64,000 nucleotides of DNA from Mycobacterium sp. BK086 (GTDB taxonomy: Bacteria > Actinomycetota > Actinomycetes > Mycobacteriales > Mycobacteriaceae), in the NCBI GenBank assembly GCA_004362315.1, contig SNWL01000005.1, forward strand, positions 434,001 to 498,000. The letters are read 5' to 3'. Both the position numbers and the translations under genes were made by a program. Shown piece after piece: positions 1-8,021 of this stretch. The notes under the pieces were generated by a model, which saw nothing but the letters and a program-made list of their open reading frames with translations, made no database searches and was not told the DNA's origin. Position 1 is the first letter of the stretch. The number at the start of each line of letters is the position of its first letter.

Positions 1-763
1 GAGGATCGTTGACGCGTGGGTCGGCGGCCAGGTAATCACGTACCGCGGCGGTGAAGCGGACGTTGAGCAACGTGCCCACATTGATCTTGGTGATTCCCGC
101 CTCGACGGACTGGCGCAGATCGCTGTCCGGAACACCCGAAGAACCATGCAGCACAAGCGGAACCGGTATCGCCGCGCGCAGGCGCCTGATGAGATCGAAA
201 TCCAGGGTGGCGCTGCGCTCCGACATCGCGTGGGAGCTGCCCACCGCCACTGCCAATGCATCGACCCCCGTCGCCGCGACGAACTCGACGGCTTCGTCGG
301 GGTCGGTGCGTACGCCCGGGGCATGTGCGCCGTCCTTGCCGCCGACCTCGCCGAGCTCGGCTTCCAGGAACATGCCTTCTCGATGTGCCCATTGCGCTGC
401 GGCTTTCGTGGCAGCGACGTTGGCGGCATAGTCCAGGGTGGACGCATCGAACATGACGGACGACACGCCGGTGGAGGCGCATGCATGCAAGAGTCGGGCA
501 TCCTCGACGTGGTCGAGATGCACCGCGATGTCGACCGTTGCGGCATCGGCAACCGCGCAGGCCGCTGCGGCGATCGGCTGCAGCCTGCCGTGATGAAATT
601 TCACGGCGTTCTCGCTGATCTGCAAGATCACCGGCCTGCCAACGTGTTCGGCTCCTGTGACGATGGCCTCGGCGTGTTCGAGCGTGATGACGTTGCAGGC
701 GAGTATCCCCGAGCCCTCGCGGTAGGCGGCGGTGACGAGATCAGCGGTTCGAGCGAGCGGCAT
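1..763 (-). CDS. Class II fructose/tagatose-bisphosphate aldolase family protein (C-terminus cut by window edge)
   Basis: A reading frame from an ATG at 763 runs off the left edge with 254 codons visible. It shows the class II aldolase signature: an HLDHVED zinc/catalytic motif at residues 82-88, SVMFDAS near 102, EAELGEVGGKDG near 134-145, a VLHGSSG motif near 207, and GITKINVGT. This is the GatY/KbaY/FbaA fold, a zinc-dependent aldol cleavage of ketose bisphosphates. Sequence style is closer to GatY/KbaY (ketose-bisphosphate aldolase) than to the glycolytic Fba, so the substrate may be a less usual sugar phosphate. It is followed upstream on the same strand by a hotdog thioesterase 53 bp away. 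Family assignment is secure; substrate is not. Confidence 0.85.
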   Translation of the reverse strand, partial: MPLARTADLVTAAYREGSGILACNVITLEHAEAIVTGAEHVGRPVILQISENAVKFHHGRLQPIAAAACAVADAATVDIAVHLDHVEDARLLHACASTGVSSVMFDASTLDYAANVAATKAAAQWAHREGMFLEAELGEVGGKDGAHAPGVRTDPDEAVEFVAATGVDALAVAVGSSHAMSERSATLDFDLIRRLRAAIPVPLVLHGSSGVPDSDLRQSVEAGITKINVGTLLNVRFTAAVRDYLAADPRVNDP

Positions 764-816
764 GTGCCTGTCCTATCAGCGCGGTGCGCTGGTGTCCAAT
801 ACAGCTCTAGGTCGGG

Positions 817-1452
817 TCACACAGTCCGCGGGTGGATGAACACTCCCTCCGCACGCACGGTGACGCCGTCCGGGGTCGACAGATGCCCGACCGCGTAGGT
901 CTTGGCTCCCTCGGTTCGGTCGACGTGGGCTTCGGCCCGTACCGGTCCGAGCCGGGTGCCCAACTCGTAACGCAGGGTGAGGGTTCCGGTGACTGCCGGC
1001 TTGCCCGGCTTGTGTGCTGTCGCGCCGAGAACGTGATCGAGCAGCAGCGCACAGATGCCGCCGTGCACCTGGCCCGGGGGGCCCTCATAGGCGGCGCCCA
1101 AGGTGACGTCCGCCCAGACACTTCCGTCCTCTTCGCGATGCACCAATAGGGGAGGGGCCAACGCGTTGCGCAAGCCGATGACCGCATTGCCCCATGCGCG
1201 GGGACGTCCATCGGCATCGTGTTGTACACCGAACGATTCCTGCCCCACGATGCTGCCGAGTTCGTCGACGGCCGCGTCGACGAAGCACTTCGCCGACGCG
1301 ATGCGACCGGCATCGGCGTGGCTGCGGATGGTCAGATCGACGAGCCGGCGAACGGAGTCGGTCAGGGCTGCGTAGAGCGCCTCGGGTACCTCGTCGTCGC
1401 GATGGGTGGACACCTCTAGAACTGTTGGGCCGATGAAACGGCTGTGCAACAC
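817..1452 (-). CDS. PaaI-type hotdog-fold thioesterase
   Basis: A 211-aa protein. The C-terminal half (about residues 110-205) is a single hotdog domain with the PaaI/4HBT pattern YEGPPGQVHGGICALLLDH, where the HGG(I) turn and the following Asp are the usual active-site region, and a conserved YELGTRLGPVRAEA strand. The first 100 residues are a helical extension seen in actinobacterial members. Such enzymes hydrolyse acyl- or aroyl-CoA thioesters, which would fit the acyl-CoA genes nearby, but the substrate cannot be read from sequence. It starts with ATG and is transcribed away from the PadR gene, sharing the 62-bp divergent region with the 14-bp palindrome at 1472. Confidence 0.8.
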   Translation of the reverse strand: MLHSRFIGPTVLEVSTHRDDEVPEALYAALTDSVRRLVDLTIRSHADAGRIASAKCFVDAAVDELGSIVGQESFGVQHDADGRPRAWGNAVIGLRNALAPPLLVHREEDGSVWADVTLGAAYEGPPGQVHGGICALLLDHVLGATAHKPGKPAVTGTLTLRYELGTRLGPVRAEAHVDRTEGAKTYAVGHLSTPDGVTVRAEGVFIHPRTV

Positions 1453-1471
1453 GGCCTCCCGGCCAGCGGTC

Positions 1472-1485
1472 GGTGAGATCTCACC
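1472..1485. promoter_or_regulatory. Perfect 14-bp palindrome, candidate PadR operator
   Basis: GGTGAGATCTCACC is a perfect palindrome in the divergent region between the thioesterase and PadR genes. It ends 17 bp before the PadR -10 hexamer TACCCT, so it covers the -35 region. Position suggests an autoregulatory operator also able to act on the thioesterase promoter. The sequence is seen directly; the regulator is inferred from adjacency. Confidence 0.55.
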
Positions 1486-1502
1486 CGCGTGACCTGGGTT
1501 GA

Positions 1503-1508
1503 TACCCT
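1503..1508 (+). promoter_or_regulatory. -10 hexamer TACCCT, leaderless promoter of the PadR gene
   Basis: TACCCT fits the mycobacterial SigA -10 form TANNNT. It ends 6 nt before the GTG start at 1515, so transcription would begin at the start codon. No Shine-Dalgarno sequence is present, in agreement with a leaderless message. Confidence 0.55.
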
Positions 1509-1514
1509 TGTAGC

Positions 1515-2177
1515 GTGTCTGAACCCGAGTCGGCAGATCAGCCGTCGCTGTCCGCGACCGCGTGGGCGCTGCTCGGGATGCTCTCGTATGAGACCGAGCT
1601 CTCCGGTTATGACATTCGCAAGTGGATCGACTGGAGCATGCGGTACTACTACGGCAGCCCGGCGTTCAGTCAGATCTACTCCGAACTGAAGAAGCTCGAA
1701 AAGCTGGGTCTGCTCACCTCCCGAGTGGACGGCGACGGCCCGCGCAATCGGCGCCTGTACAAGATCACCTCCTCCGGTATGGACGCGGTGACGAGGTGGG
1801 CGCGCGAAGCTCCGGTGGAACCGCCGTCGCTCAAACACCCGGCGATCCTGCGCGTCACGCTGGGGCATTTGAGTGATCCCGCCTCGCTCAAGCAGATGCT
1901 GCAGGAGCACATCGCCTACATCGACACCATGCAGCGTGACGCGGCGAAGGAAGCAAAATGGGCCGCGGCCGATCCGTCCTGGGCGTACGCCAAGATCGCG
2001 CTGGACTGGGCAGATCGCTACTACTCGTCCGAGCGGGAACTGACGCTGAAACTGATCAAGGATCTCGACGAAGCGGAGGCCAACTTCCCGAAAGTTGGTG
2101 AGGGCGGCAAGATTCCGTGGCCGGATCCGGCTTATTGGTATGAGATCGAGCGCAGAGCCGACGCTGACGACGCTTAG
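1515..2177 (+). CDS. PadR-family transcriptional regulator
   Basis: A 220-aa protein with an N-terminal winged helix of the PadR type (about residues 15-90): ALLGMLSYETELSGYDIRK, then FSQIYSELKKLEKLGLL, the recognition helix and start of the wing. The C-terminal part (about 100-215) is the helical PadR/Vir-type dimerisation domain. PadR proteins are usually repressors released by phenolic or other small ligands. GTG start at 1515 chosen because a -10 hexamer lies 6 nt upstream and a palindrome lies at 1472-1485. Its stop shares four bases with the stop of the convergent KstD-like gene. It is the nearest regulator to the KstD/KshA-like pair and a candidate to control it. Confidence 0.85.
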   Translation: MSEPESADQPSLSATAWALLGMLSYETELSGYDIRKWIDWSMRYYYGSPAFSQIYSELKKLEKLGLLTSRVDGDGPRNRRLYKITSSGMDAVTRWAREAPVEPPSLKHPAILRVTLGHLSDPASLKQMLQEHIAYIDTMQRDAAKEAKWAAADPSWAYAKIALDWADRYYSSERELTLKLIKDLDEAEANFPKVGEGGKIPWPDPAYWYEIERRADADDA

Positions 2178-3880
2178 GTCCGGGCGGCGGCGTCAAGGGC
2201 GGCGATGTAACCGAATACCAAGCCCTGCGCGATCGTCGCGCCTGCGCCTGGATAGGTGTTGCCGAACGCGTTGGCGGCGGTGTTGCCGATCGCGTACAGC
2301 CCGTTGATGACGGTCCCGTCTTCCCGGATGACGCGGGCGTGGTCGTCGGCGCGCAGACCGCCGCACGTTCCCAGATCACTCAGCACCATCTTCACCGCGT
2401 AGAACGGCCCCTTGACCAGCGGCCGCAGGTTCGGGTTCGGGGTGACGGTGGGATCACCGTAGTAGCGGTCGTATGCGCTTCGGCCGCGCTCGAAATCCGG
2501 ATCCTCACCGGCGTACGCATGCTCGTTGAAGCGGGCTACCGTCGCGTGGAAGGTATCGGCGGGCACACCCATCTTCTGGGCCAGAGTGGTGAAATCGTCT
2601 GCTCGGACCGCGATTCCGGCGTCATACCAGCGTTGGGGGATCGGCATCCGCGGGAACAGTTCGGCCGCGAAGACGTAACTGTTGCGGTATCGCTGATCGA
2701 AGACGATCCACATGTTCTCCACCGGTGTTCCGGCCGCCTGCAGCGCCAGGATGCGCTGGCCGAAGCTCATGTAGTCGGTCGATTCGTTGGCGAACCGATG
2801 CCCGTTCTGGTCGACGATGAACGACCCGGGTAGCGACCGCTCGGCAAGCATCACCGCAGGGGCCCCACCGGGCAATGGCGCGACGGCGGGGAACCACCAC
2901 GATTGGTCCATGAGCGCGGTGTCAGCGCCGATGTCCCCGGCGATGCGGATCGCGTCGCCGGTGTTCGATTCGGCACCCAGGCTGAAATTCGGCCCGAGGC
3001 TTTCGGATTGGAACTTCCAGCGCATCTCCATGTTGTGGTCGAAGCCGCCGGCCGCGAGCACGACGCCGCGCCGCGCGGTGATCGTGACGGTCTTACCGCC
3101 GTGTGCCACGACCGCCCCGGTGACGTCAGAGCCGTCCGTCACGAGTTCGGTGAGCTCCGTGTCGAGCCAGATCGGGATTCCGGCACGGATCGCACCGGCG
3201 AACAATCCGGCAGCCAGGGCTTGCCCGCCGGCCGCGTACCGCCTACCGAGCGCAAGACCGCCGACGCCCTGAGCGAGCCGCTTGACGATGGTGGGGATTC
3301 CTTTGCGAGGGACCCGGCTCATGAGGTTCATCCAGCGGTAGTCCGCGCCGGTGGTCGGCATCGGGATGCTGGCCTCCATCACCCCGGGACGCAGATCGGG
3401 CAGGTGCTCGCCCAGCATCGCGGTGTCGAGTGGGCGGCATTCACAGGTGCGCCCAGCCGCCGAGCCACCGGGTTTCTCGGGGTGGTAATCGGAGTACTCC
3501 TTGGCCCAGAACATCTTCATTGGTGTGGTGCGGCGCAGCATGTCGATCGTCGCGGGCAGCCGCTTGAGAAACGCTGCCGACCTCTCGCGCGGCGCGGAGC
3601 CGGCAACGACAGCGTCGAGGTAGGTCTGGGCCCGTGGAGCGGAGTCGACGCCGCCGCATTCTTCGATCACGCGGCTGGACGGAAACCACAGGGCACCGCC
3701 GGAGCGGGCGGTCGAACCGCCCACGCGTGACGACTTTTCGACCACCAGCACCGACAATCCCTGCTCGTGGCCGGCCAGCGCAGCGGCGAGTCCGGTGCCG
3801 GACCCGACGACGAGGAGATCCACCTCGGTGTCGGCGATGGCCAGGCCGGTCGGGACAGTGTTGTGGCTGGTAGCGGTCAC
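2174..3880 (-). CDS. FAD-dependent oxidoreductase, 3-ketosteroid-delta1-dehydrogenase (KstD) family
   Basis: A 568-aa flavoprotein. Residues 21-60 carry the ADP-binding fold LLVVGSGTGLAAALAGHEQG followed by the acidic strand end and GGSTARSGGALWFP, the pattern of the KstD/fumarate-reductase flavoprotein family. The C-terminus has the second FAD contact (YAIGNTAANAFGNTYPGAG). KstD enzymes introduce the 1,2-double bond in the A ring of 3-ketosteroids. Length is near the usual 510-570 aa. It is divergent from a KshA-like oxygenase, the partner activity in steroid ring opening, which supports a ring-dehydrogenation role on a steroid-like ketone. A general 2-enoate or other ketone dehydrogenase remains possible. 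The -/+ intergenic region is 140 bp. Confidence 0.75.
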   Translation of the reverse strand: MTATSHNTVPTGLAIADTEVDLLVVGSGTGLAAALAGHEQGLSVLVVEKSSRVGGSTARSGGALWFPSSRVIEECGGVDSAPRAQTYLDAVVAGSAPRERSAAFLKRLPATIDMLRRTTPMKMFWAKEYSDYHPEKPGGSAAGRTCECRPLDTAMLGEHLPDLRPGVMEASIPMPTTGADYRWMNLMSRVPRKGIPTIVKRLAQGVGGLALGRRYAAGGQALAAGLFAGAIRAGIPIWLDTELTELVTDGSDVTGAVVAHGGKTVTITARRGVVLAAGGFDHNMEMRWKFQSESLGPNFSLGAESNTGDAIRIAGDIGADTALMDQSWWFPAVAPLPGGAPAVMLAERSLPGSFIVDQNGHRFANESTDYMSFGQRILALQAAGTPVENMWIVFDQRYRNSYVFAAELFPRMPIPQRWYDAGIAVRADDFTTLAQKMGVPADTFHATVARFNEHAYAGEDPDFERGRSAYDRYYGDPTVTPNPNLRPLVKGPFYAVKMVLSDLGTCGGLRADDHARVIREDGTVINGLYAIGNTAANAFGNTYPGAGATIAQGLVFGYIAALDAAART

Positions 3881-3939
3881 AATTACCGACGATAAGGCCG
3901 GATGAGCGAAATTTGAATCCCGCCTCCCTTTGAGCGGAA

Positions 3940-3966
3940 CGCAGACGTCCGGGCGGCATTTCTGCG
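3940..3966. promoter_or_regulatory. Inverted repeat CGCAGA-N15-TCTGCG between KstD-like and KshA-like genes
   Basis: Two perfect 6-bp arms (3940-3945 and 3961-3966) lie 21 bp centre to centre, that is two helical turns, inside the divergent promoter region. The spacing suits a dimeric regulator. The arms are short, so this may be chance. No KstR-type box (TNNAACNNGTTNNA) was noticed here by eye. Confidence 0.3.
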
Positions 3967-4020
3967 ACGTTGAATGGTGACATCACGCCGCGCATCCATC
4001 GATCGAAGGACGGACGCAAG

Positions 4021-5169
4021 ATGACGACGCATTCCGAGGCCGACGAAGTTCGGTTGATCGAGGCAGGGTCGGTGCCCGCCCGCTTTGCCCGGGGATGGCA
4101 CTGCCTGGGCCTGGTCCGCGATTTCAGTGACGGGAAGCCGCATCAGATCAACGCTTTCGGTCAGAAACTCGTGGTGTTCCGTAGTGGAGACGGCGCCATC
4201 AACGTGCTCGACGGGTACTGCCGCCACATGGGTGGCGACTTGTCGCAGGGCACGGTGAAGGGCAACGAGATCGCCTGCCCGTTCCACGACTGGCGGTGGG
4301 GCGGAGACGGCAAGTGCAAGCTGGTGCCCTACAGCAAGCGCACTCCGCGGTTGGCGCGCACGGCGTCGTGGCCGACCCTCGAGCAGGACGGGATGCTGTT
4401 CGTCTGGAATGACCCGGAACGCAATGCGCCGCCGGCAGATGTGACGATCCCGCGCATCGAGGGCGCCGGCAGCGACGACTGGACTGATTGGCATTGGTAC
4501 ACCACCGTGGTGCACACCAACTGCCGGGAGATCATCGACAACGTCGTGGACATGGCGCACTTCTTCTACATTCACGGATCGCTACCGACCCACTTCAAGA
4601 ACATCTTCGAGGGCACCGTCGCGACGCAGTACATGAACAGCGCCGGGCGTCCCGATATCGGGGAGCCCGGCGAGACGCAGATGCTGGGAACGACGTCGGT
4701 AGCGTCGTACTACGGTCCTTCGTTCATGATCGACGATTTGACCTACCACTACACCGATGTCGACCACCACACGGTTCTGATCAACTGCCACTATCCGATC
4801 GACGCGAATTCTTTTGTGCTGCAATACGGAATCATCGTCAAGAAGTCGGCCGAGCTGCCGGACGACCTTGCGATGCAGACGGCGATCGGTCTCGGGGACT
4901 TCGTGAAGATGGGCTTCGAGCAGGACGTCGAGATCTGGCGCAACAAGACCCGGATCGACAATCCGCTGCTGGTGGAAGAGGACGGGCCGGTGTACCAACT
5001 GCGGCGGTGGTACGAGCAGTTCTATGTCGACGTCGCCGATGTCAACCCAGACATGGTGGACCGCTTCGAGTTCGAGCTCGACACCACGCAGCCCACCGCG
5101 GCGTGGATGAAGGAAGTGGAAGCCAACCTGGCCACCCAGAAGGCGGCATCCGGGTCAGTGGGGGGATGA
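4021..5169 (+). CDS. Rieske non-haem iron oxygenase, KshA-like (3-ketosteroid 9alpha-hydroxylase oxygenase family)
   Basis: A 382-aa protein. The Rieske [2Fe-2S] motif is C67-x-H69 ... C86-x2-H89 (CRHMGG and CPFHDW). The mononuclear iron site is visible as DNVVDMAHFFYIH with H180 and H185, plus the later Asp in EQDVEIW near residue 303. This arrangement and length match KshA, the oxygenase that hydroxylates C9 of steroid ring B and, with KstD, triggers opening. The ATG at 4021 is preceded by GAAGGACGGA, a good ribosome site, so this start is preferred to an in-frame codon at 3970. It overlaps the next small gene by four bases. No KshB reductase is in the window; a stand-alone ferredoxin is at 22048. 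Ring substrate is inferred, not proven. Confidence 0.8.
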   Translation: MTTHSEADEVRLIEAGSVPARFARGWHCLGLVRDFSDGKPHQINAFGQKLVVFRSGDGAINVLDGYCRHMGGDLSQGTVKGNEIACPFHDWRWGGDGKCKLVPYSKRTPRLARTASWPTLEQDGMLFVWNDPERNAPPADVTIPRIEGAGSDDWTDWHWYTTVVHTNCREIIDNVVDMAHFFYIHGSLPTHFKNIFEGTVATQYMNSAGRPDIGEPGETQMLGTTSVASYYGPSFMIDDLTYHYTDVDHHTVLINCHYPIDANSFVLQYGIIVKKSAELPDDLAMQTAIGLGDFVKMGFEQDVEIWRNKTRIDNPLLVEEDGPVYQLRRWYEQFYVDVADVNPDMVDRFEFELDTTQPTAAWMKEVEANLATQKAASGSVGG

Positions 5170-5447
5170 TGACGGTCCGCCCCGACATCCGGCTCGACGA
5201 CGCGCCGATGGTCCCGGTGACGTGTGTGCGCTGTGGCGCCGGCGTGCAGGTCCGAAAGAGCAGCTGGAATCAGACCAGCGTGCAGTGGACTGCCCCCGCC
5301 TTAGAGCGGTGCGAAGAGCGTTGTAGTGCAACTCAATTAGCGGAGAACGGCGCCGGGGGCGTGTTTCTGGCCTGCTCAGCGCTCGGCGGCTCGATCGTCG
5401 ATGCCGTGAAGGCGGGGTCGGTACCGGTTCTCGACAACACTCTCTGA
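5166..5447 (+). CDS. Small Cys-rich protein translationally coupled to the Rieske oxygenase
   Basis: A 93-aa protein starting at an ATG that overlaps the oxygenase stop (ATGA), so the two are made together. Five cysteines stand out: CVRC near residues 20-23, C-x3-C in ERCEERC, and one in VFLACSAL, with a conserved-looking KSSWNQTSVQW core. I recall relatives annotated loosely as ferredoxins in actinobacteria, but the spacing does not match a plant-type or bacterial ferredoxin and could equally be a zinc-binding or assembly factor. Its coupling suggests an electron-transfer or accessory role for the Rieske enzyme. Function unproven. Confidence 0.65.
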   Translation: MMTVRPDIRLDDAPMVPVTCVRCGAGVQVRKSSWNQTSVQWTAPALERCEERCSATQLAENGAGGVFLACSALGGSIVDAVKAGSVPVLDNTL

Positions 5448-5462
5448 TCGACTGAGGGGCAG

Positions 5463-5942
5463 TCAGCGAGACTTCGCCTCGAACACCTCAAGCGTGCCGA
5501 CGAACCCGCGATTGATCTTCACCCGCTCGACCAGCTGCCAGGATCCGTCGGCCGCTCGCCGCCAGGTGTCGCGGTAATCGCCGAGGGTGTACATCCGGGT
5601 CGCTGGATCGTTGGTCGAGTCCAGGTGAACGTCGCGGATGTAGGCCCGGCTGGTGGCCCGATCGCCCGATATGTCGATCACGATATTGCCGAGCAGGTGC
5701 TGGGTGACTCCGCAGTTGTCCAAGTAGCCGCGGACGAGGCCGATGACAGCGGAGCGTCCAGCCACCCGTCCGGTGCCGAAGTCACCTTCGGCATCGTCGG
5801 CAAGGATGCGCCCCACCGTGTCCCAGTCGCGTTCATCCATCGCACGCGCAAACAGGATCAGCGCCCGCTCGATGGCTCGTTCGTCGAGCAGAAGCGTCAG
5901 AGAGTCGGAATCCACCGGGTCATTATGCGAACTGAAAAGCAC
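5463..5942 (-). CDS. SnoaL-like / NTF2-fold protein
   Basis: A 159-aa single-domain protein with the SnoaL_4 pattern: an N-terminal helix pair (AIERALILFARAMDERDWDT), D-rich turn, FGTGRVAGRSAVIGLVRGYL, then beta strands with SRAYIRDVH and YRDTWRRA.GSWQLVER. This cone-shaped fold serves as isomerase, dehydratase or hydratase (for example ketosteroid isomerase relatives). A GTG start at 5942 overlaps the end of the next upstream gene by 20 bases; an internal GTG at 5915 would avoid that. Last gene of a minus-strand run beginning at 12165, beside steroid-type enzymes. Confidence 0.75.
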   Translation of the reverse strand: MLFSSHNDPVDSDSLTLLLDERAIERALILFARAMDERDWDTVGRILADDAEGDFGTGRVAGRSAVIGLVRGYLDNCGVTQHLLGNIVIDISGDRATSRAYIRDVHLDSTNDPATRMYTLGDYRDTWRRAADGSWQLVERVKINRGFVGTLEVFEAKSR

Positions 5943-6999
5943 TCACCGGGGCTTCATCGGGATAACTGGTCGGTCCGCCGAGATCGTAGGCGGCGTTGAG
6001 CGCTCCGATGAACGCTGGATCGTGCAACGGTTCGCCCGGCACGTCCAGCGTGATGCCCTTGCCCTTGAGGTCGTCGACCATCATTCCGATCGCGCCCTCG
6101 ATCGTGATGTCGTCGGTGCCGTCCATGTTCTTCTTCAGTTCGTCGAAGTCGGAGAACACTTCTGCCGACCAGTGCACGAGGAACCGCAACTCGTCGGTGT
6201 GGTGGCGCGCGATGACGTCGTCACCGTTCTTGAGCAACCACTGATCCCGGTCGGCAGGGTCGCCGGCAAAGACGGTGTCGAATTGGAGGCCGGCCGGAAT
6301 CTGTTCATCCAGGGGACCATTGGCCTCACCACGGTGCATCATCATTTCGTTCTGTACGACGACGCCGCGGTTGTTGATCGGCGGCAGGACGCGCGCGGGC
6401 GGCTTGAGAGGGCCGTCGGGCCAGTAGGTGAAGCCGGATCCTTCGTCGAGCGAGAACCACGTGATGACCTGGGCCATCTTGATCAGGTAATCGGTGAACA
6501 GCCCGGACTTACCCATCACGCTGCACAGCCAGGTCGGAGCATTCGAGTGGCGCACGCCGCGGAAGCTGGGCGAGTCCAGGTGTCCGGGGTCGCGATTCGC
6601 GCATGGGCCGTTGATGTTGAAGAGCATCATCTCCGGCTTGGCGTACTGCGCATTCCAGTAGCTCTTGGCGTGCTCGATGAAACCGGCGTTGTAGAAGCAA
6701 TCGTGCAGTTCCGGGTACAGCACGGTGCCGTATTCGGCGAGGTAGCCGCGGAAGGTCGGAGTCAGGAACAGATCCAGCGACGGCGTGAAGCCCTCTGGGA
6801 ACGCGCCACTCATGGTGGCCATCAGTTCGTCGGCCGAGGCGAAATGCTGAGCGATGATGAGCTTCCAGGGGCCCTCATGGTGGACGACGTCGAGCAGTCG
6901 CCGACGCTGATCGGCGGTGTAGATGTCGGTGAGCTCGCGCGGCGGGGCCACCGGCCGCAGGATGTCGGACAGTTCCAGACGATGCTCATCGGTCAGCAT
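5923..6999 (-). CDS. Uncharacterised protein, possible Fe(II)/2-oxoglutarate-type oxygenase
   Basis: A 358-aa protein I cannot place firmly. It has GHLDSPSFRG with H140-x-D142, and 80 residues later MMMHRGEANG with H222 in a setting like the H-x-x-x-x-N motif of phytanoyl-CoA dioxygenases. An H-x-D...H triad at this distance is the metal site expected of the double-stranded beta-helix Fe(II)/2OG oxygenases. No signal peptide or membrane segment is visible. The ATG at 6999 follows AAGGAG, a strong ribosome site. It lies between an HSL esterase and a SnoaL protein in a catabolic run, which fits an oxygenase. The classification is inference. Confidence 0.5.
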   Translation of the reverse strand: MLTDEHRLELSDILRPVAPPRELTDIYTADQRRRLLDVVHHEGPWKLIIAQHFASADELMATMSGAFPEGFTPSLDLFLTPTFRGYLAEYGTVLYPELHDCFYNAGFIEHAKSYWNAQYAKPEMMLFNINGPCANRDPGHLDSPSFRGVRHSNAPTWLCSVMGKSGLFTDYLIKMAQVITWFSLDEGSGFTYWPDGPLKPPARVLPPINNRGVVVQNEMMMHRGEANGPLDEQIPAGLQFDTVFAGDPADRDQWLLKNGDDVIARHHTDELRFLVHWSAEVFSDFDELKKNMDGTDDITIEGAIGMMVDDLKGKGITLDVPGEPLHDPAFIGALNAAYDLGGPTSYPDEAPVSAFQFA

Positions 7000-7054
7000 G
7001 ATGATCTCCTTGGATGGTGAGGTCTTCGATTGTGGGCAGCGCCAGGCCGGATGA

Positions 7055-8020
7055 TCAGCTCAGGGTCCGTTGATCGGGAGATTCGTTGCGAAGATGGACA
7101 AATTTGGCGCGAAGCAACGCGCCGATCTCGGAGATCGCCAAGCGACCGCGTGCCGTCGCATCAGAACGCATCAGAAAGCCGTGATACATACCGGGATAGC
7201 GGGTCAGGGTGGTCTGCACGCCGGCGTCACGCAGGCGGTGTGCGTAGCGTTCTCCCCAGTCCCGAATCGGGTCACACTCACCGGTGACCATGATGGTCGC
7301 TGGAAGGCCGGCCAAATCGTCTGCGTAGGACGGGATTTGGTAGGCATCGTGCGGCGCCCCGACTCCGCGATCGACGAGTTCGTGCATGTACAGGATGTCG
7401 TCGTGACGCAGCAAGGGCGCGTCCGGCATGGAGGTGATGGACTCCGCACCCATGTCGCGGTCCAGGCCGGGATACAGCAGCACCTGAGCGCAGATCCTGG
7501 GTCCGCTGTGGTCGCGGGCGGCCAGCGCTACGGCGGCCGCCAATGATCCGCCGGCGCTGTCACCGACGATCGCCAGTCGCCGCCCGTCGAGGCCGAGGCT
7601 GTTGGCTTGGGCGGCAACCCATTCCGTAGCGGCGTAGGCGTCGTCGAACTGCGCAGGAGGCGGTGACTCGGGTGCGAGCCGGTACTCGACGGCGACGACC
7701 GCTGCGCCGCTGGCATGGGCCAATTCCCGTGCCAGCGGTTCGAACGAATGGTTGCTGCCCATCACCAACCCGCCGCCGTGCAGATATACCAGCACCGGCG
7801 GGTCCGGCTCGGCGGTGGGCCGGTAGAGCCGCAACGGGATCGGGCCGGCCGGGCCGGGAGCTGCCACGTCGAGGATTTCGGCCATCGGTGGCATATCGGG
7901 CAGCGGTGCGGATTCGAGTCCGGCCCGAACCGCGGCCAACCCTCGAATGCGCATCGCGACCGGCTCGCCGAATGAGGCGACGCGGGCTGCGGCGTCGGGA
8001 TCGAGCTGGGGCATTCGCAT
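7055..8020 (-). CDS. HSL-family alpha/beta hydrolase (esterase/lipase)
   Basis: A 321-aa enzyme with the hormone-sensitive-lipase signatures: HGGG (VYLHGGGLVMG) forming the oxyanion hole, VEYRLAPE, and GDSAGG carrying the nucleophile Ser. The acid Asp is in GECDPIRD and the catalytic His in YPGMYHGF. Such enzymes cleave short acyl or aryl esters. It is two bases from the upstream SDR gene and so in the same transcript. Because a Baeyer-Villiger monooxygenase that makes esters is encoded by the divergent gene at 12267, an ester-hydrolysis step after Baeyer-Villiger oxidation is a natural role (inference). Cytoplasmic; no signal peptide. Confidence 0.85.
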   Translation of the reverse strand: MRMPQLDPDAAARVASFGEPVAMRIRGLAAVRAGLESAPLPDMPPMAEILDVAAPGPAGPIPLRLYRPTAEPDPPVLVYLHGGGLVMGSNHSFEPLARELAHASGAAVVAVEYRLAPESPPPAQFDDAYAATEWVAAQANSLGLDGRRLAIVGDSAGGSLAAAVALAARDHSGPRICAQVLLYPGLDRDMGAESITSMPDAPLLRHDDILYMHELVDRGVGAPHDAYQIPSYADDLAGLPATIMVTGECDPIRDWGERYAHRLRDAGVQTTLTRYPGMYHGFLMRSDATARGRLAISEIGALLRAKFVHLRNESPDQRTLS

Positions 8021-8021
8021 G

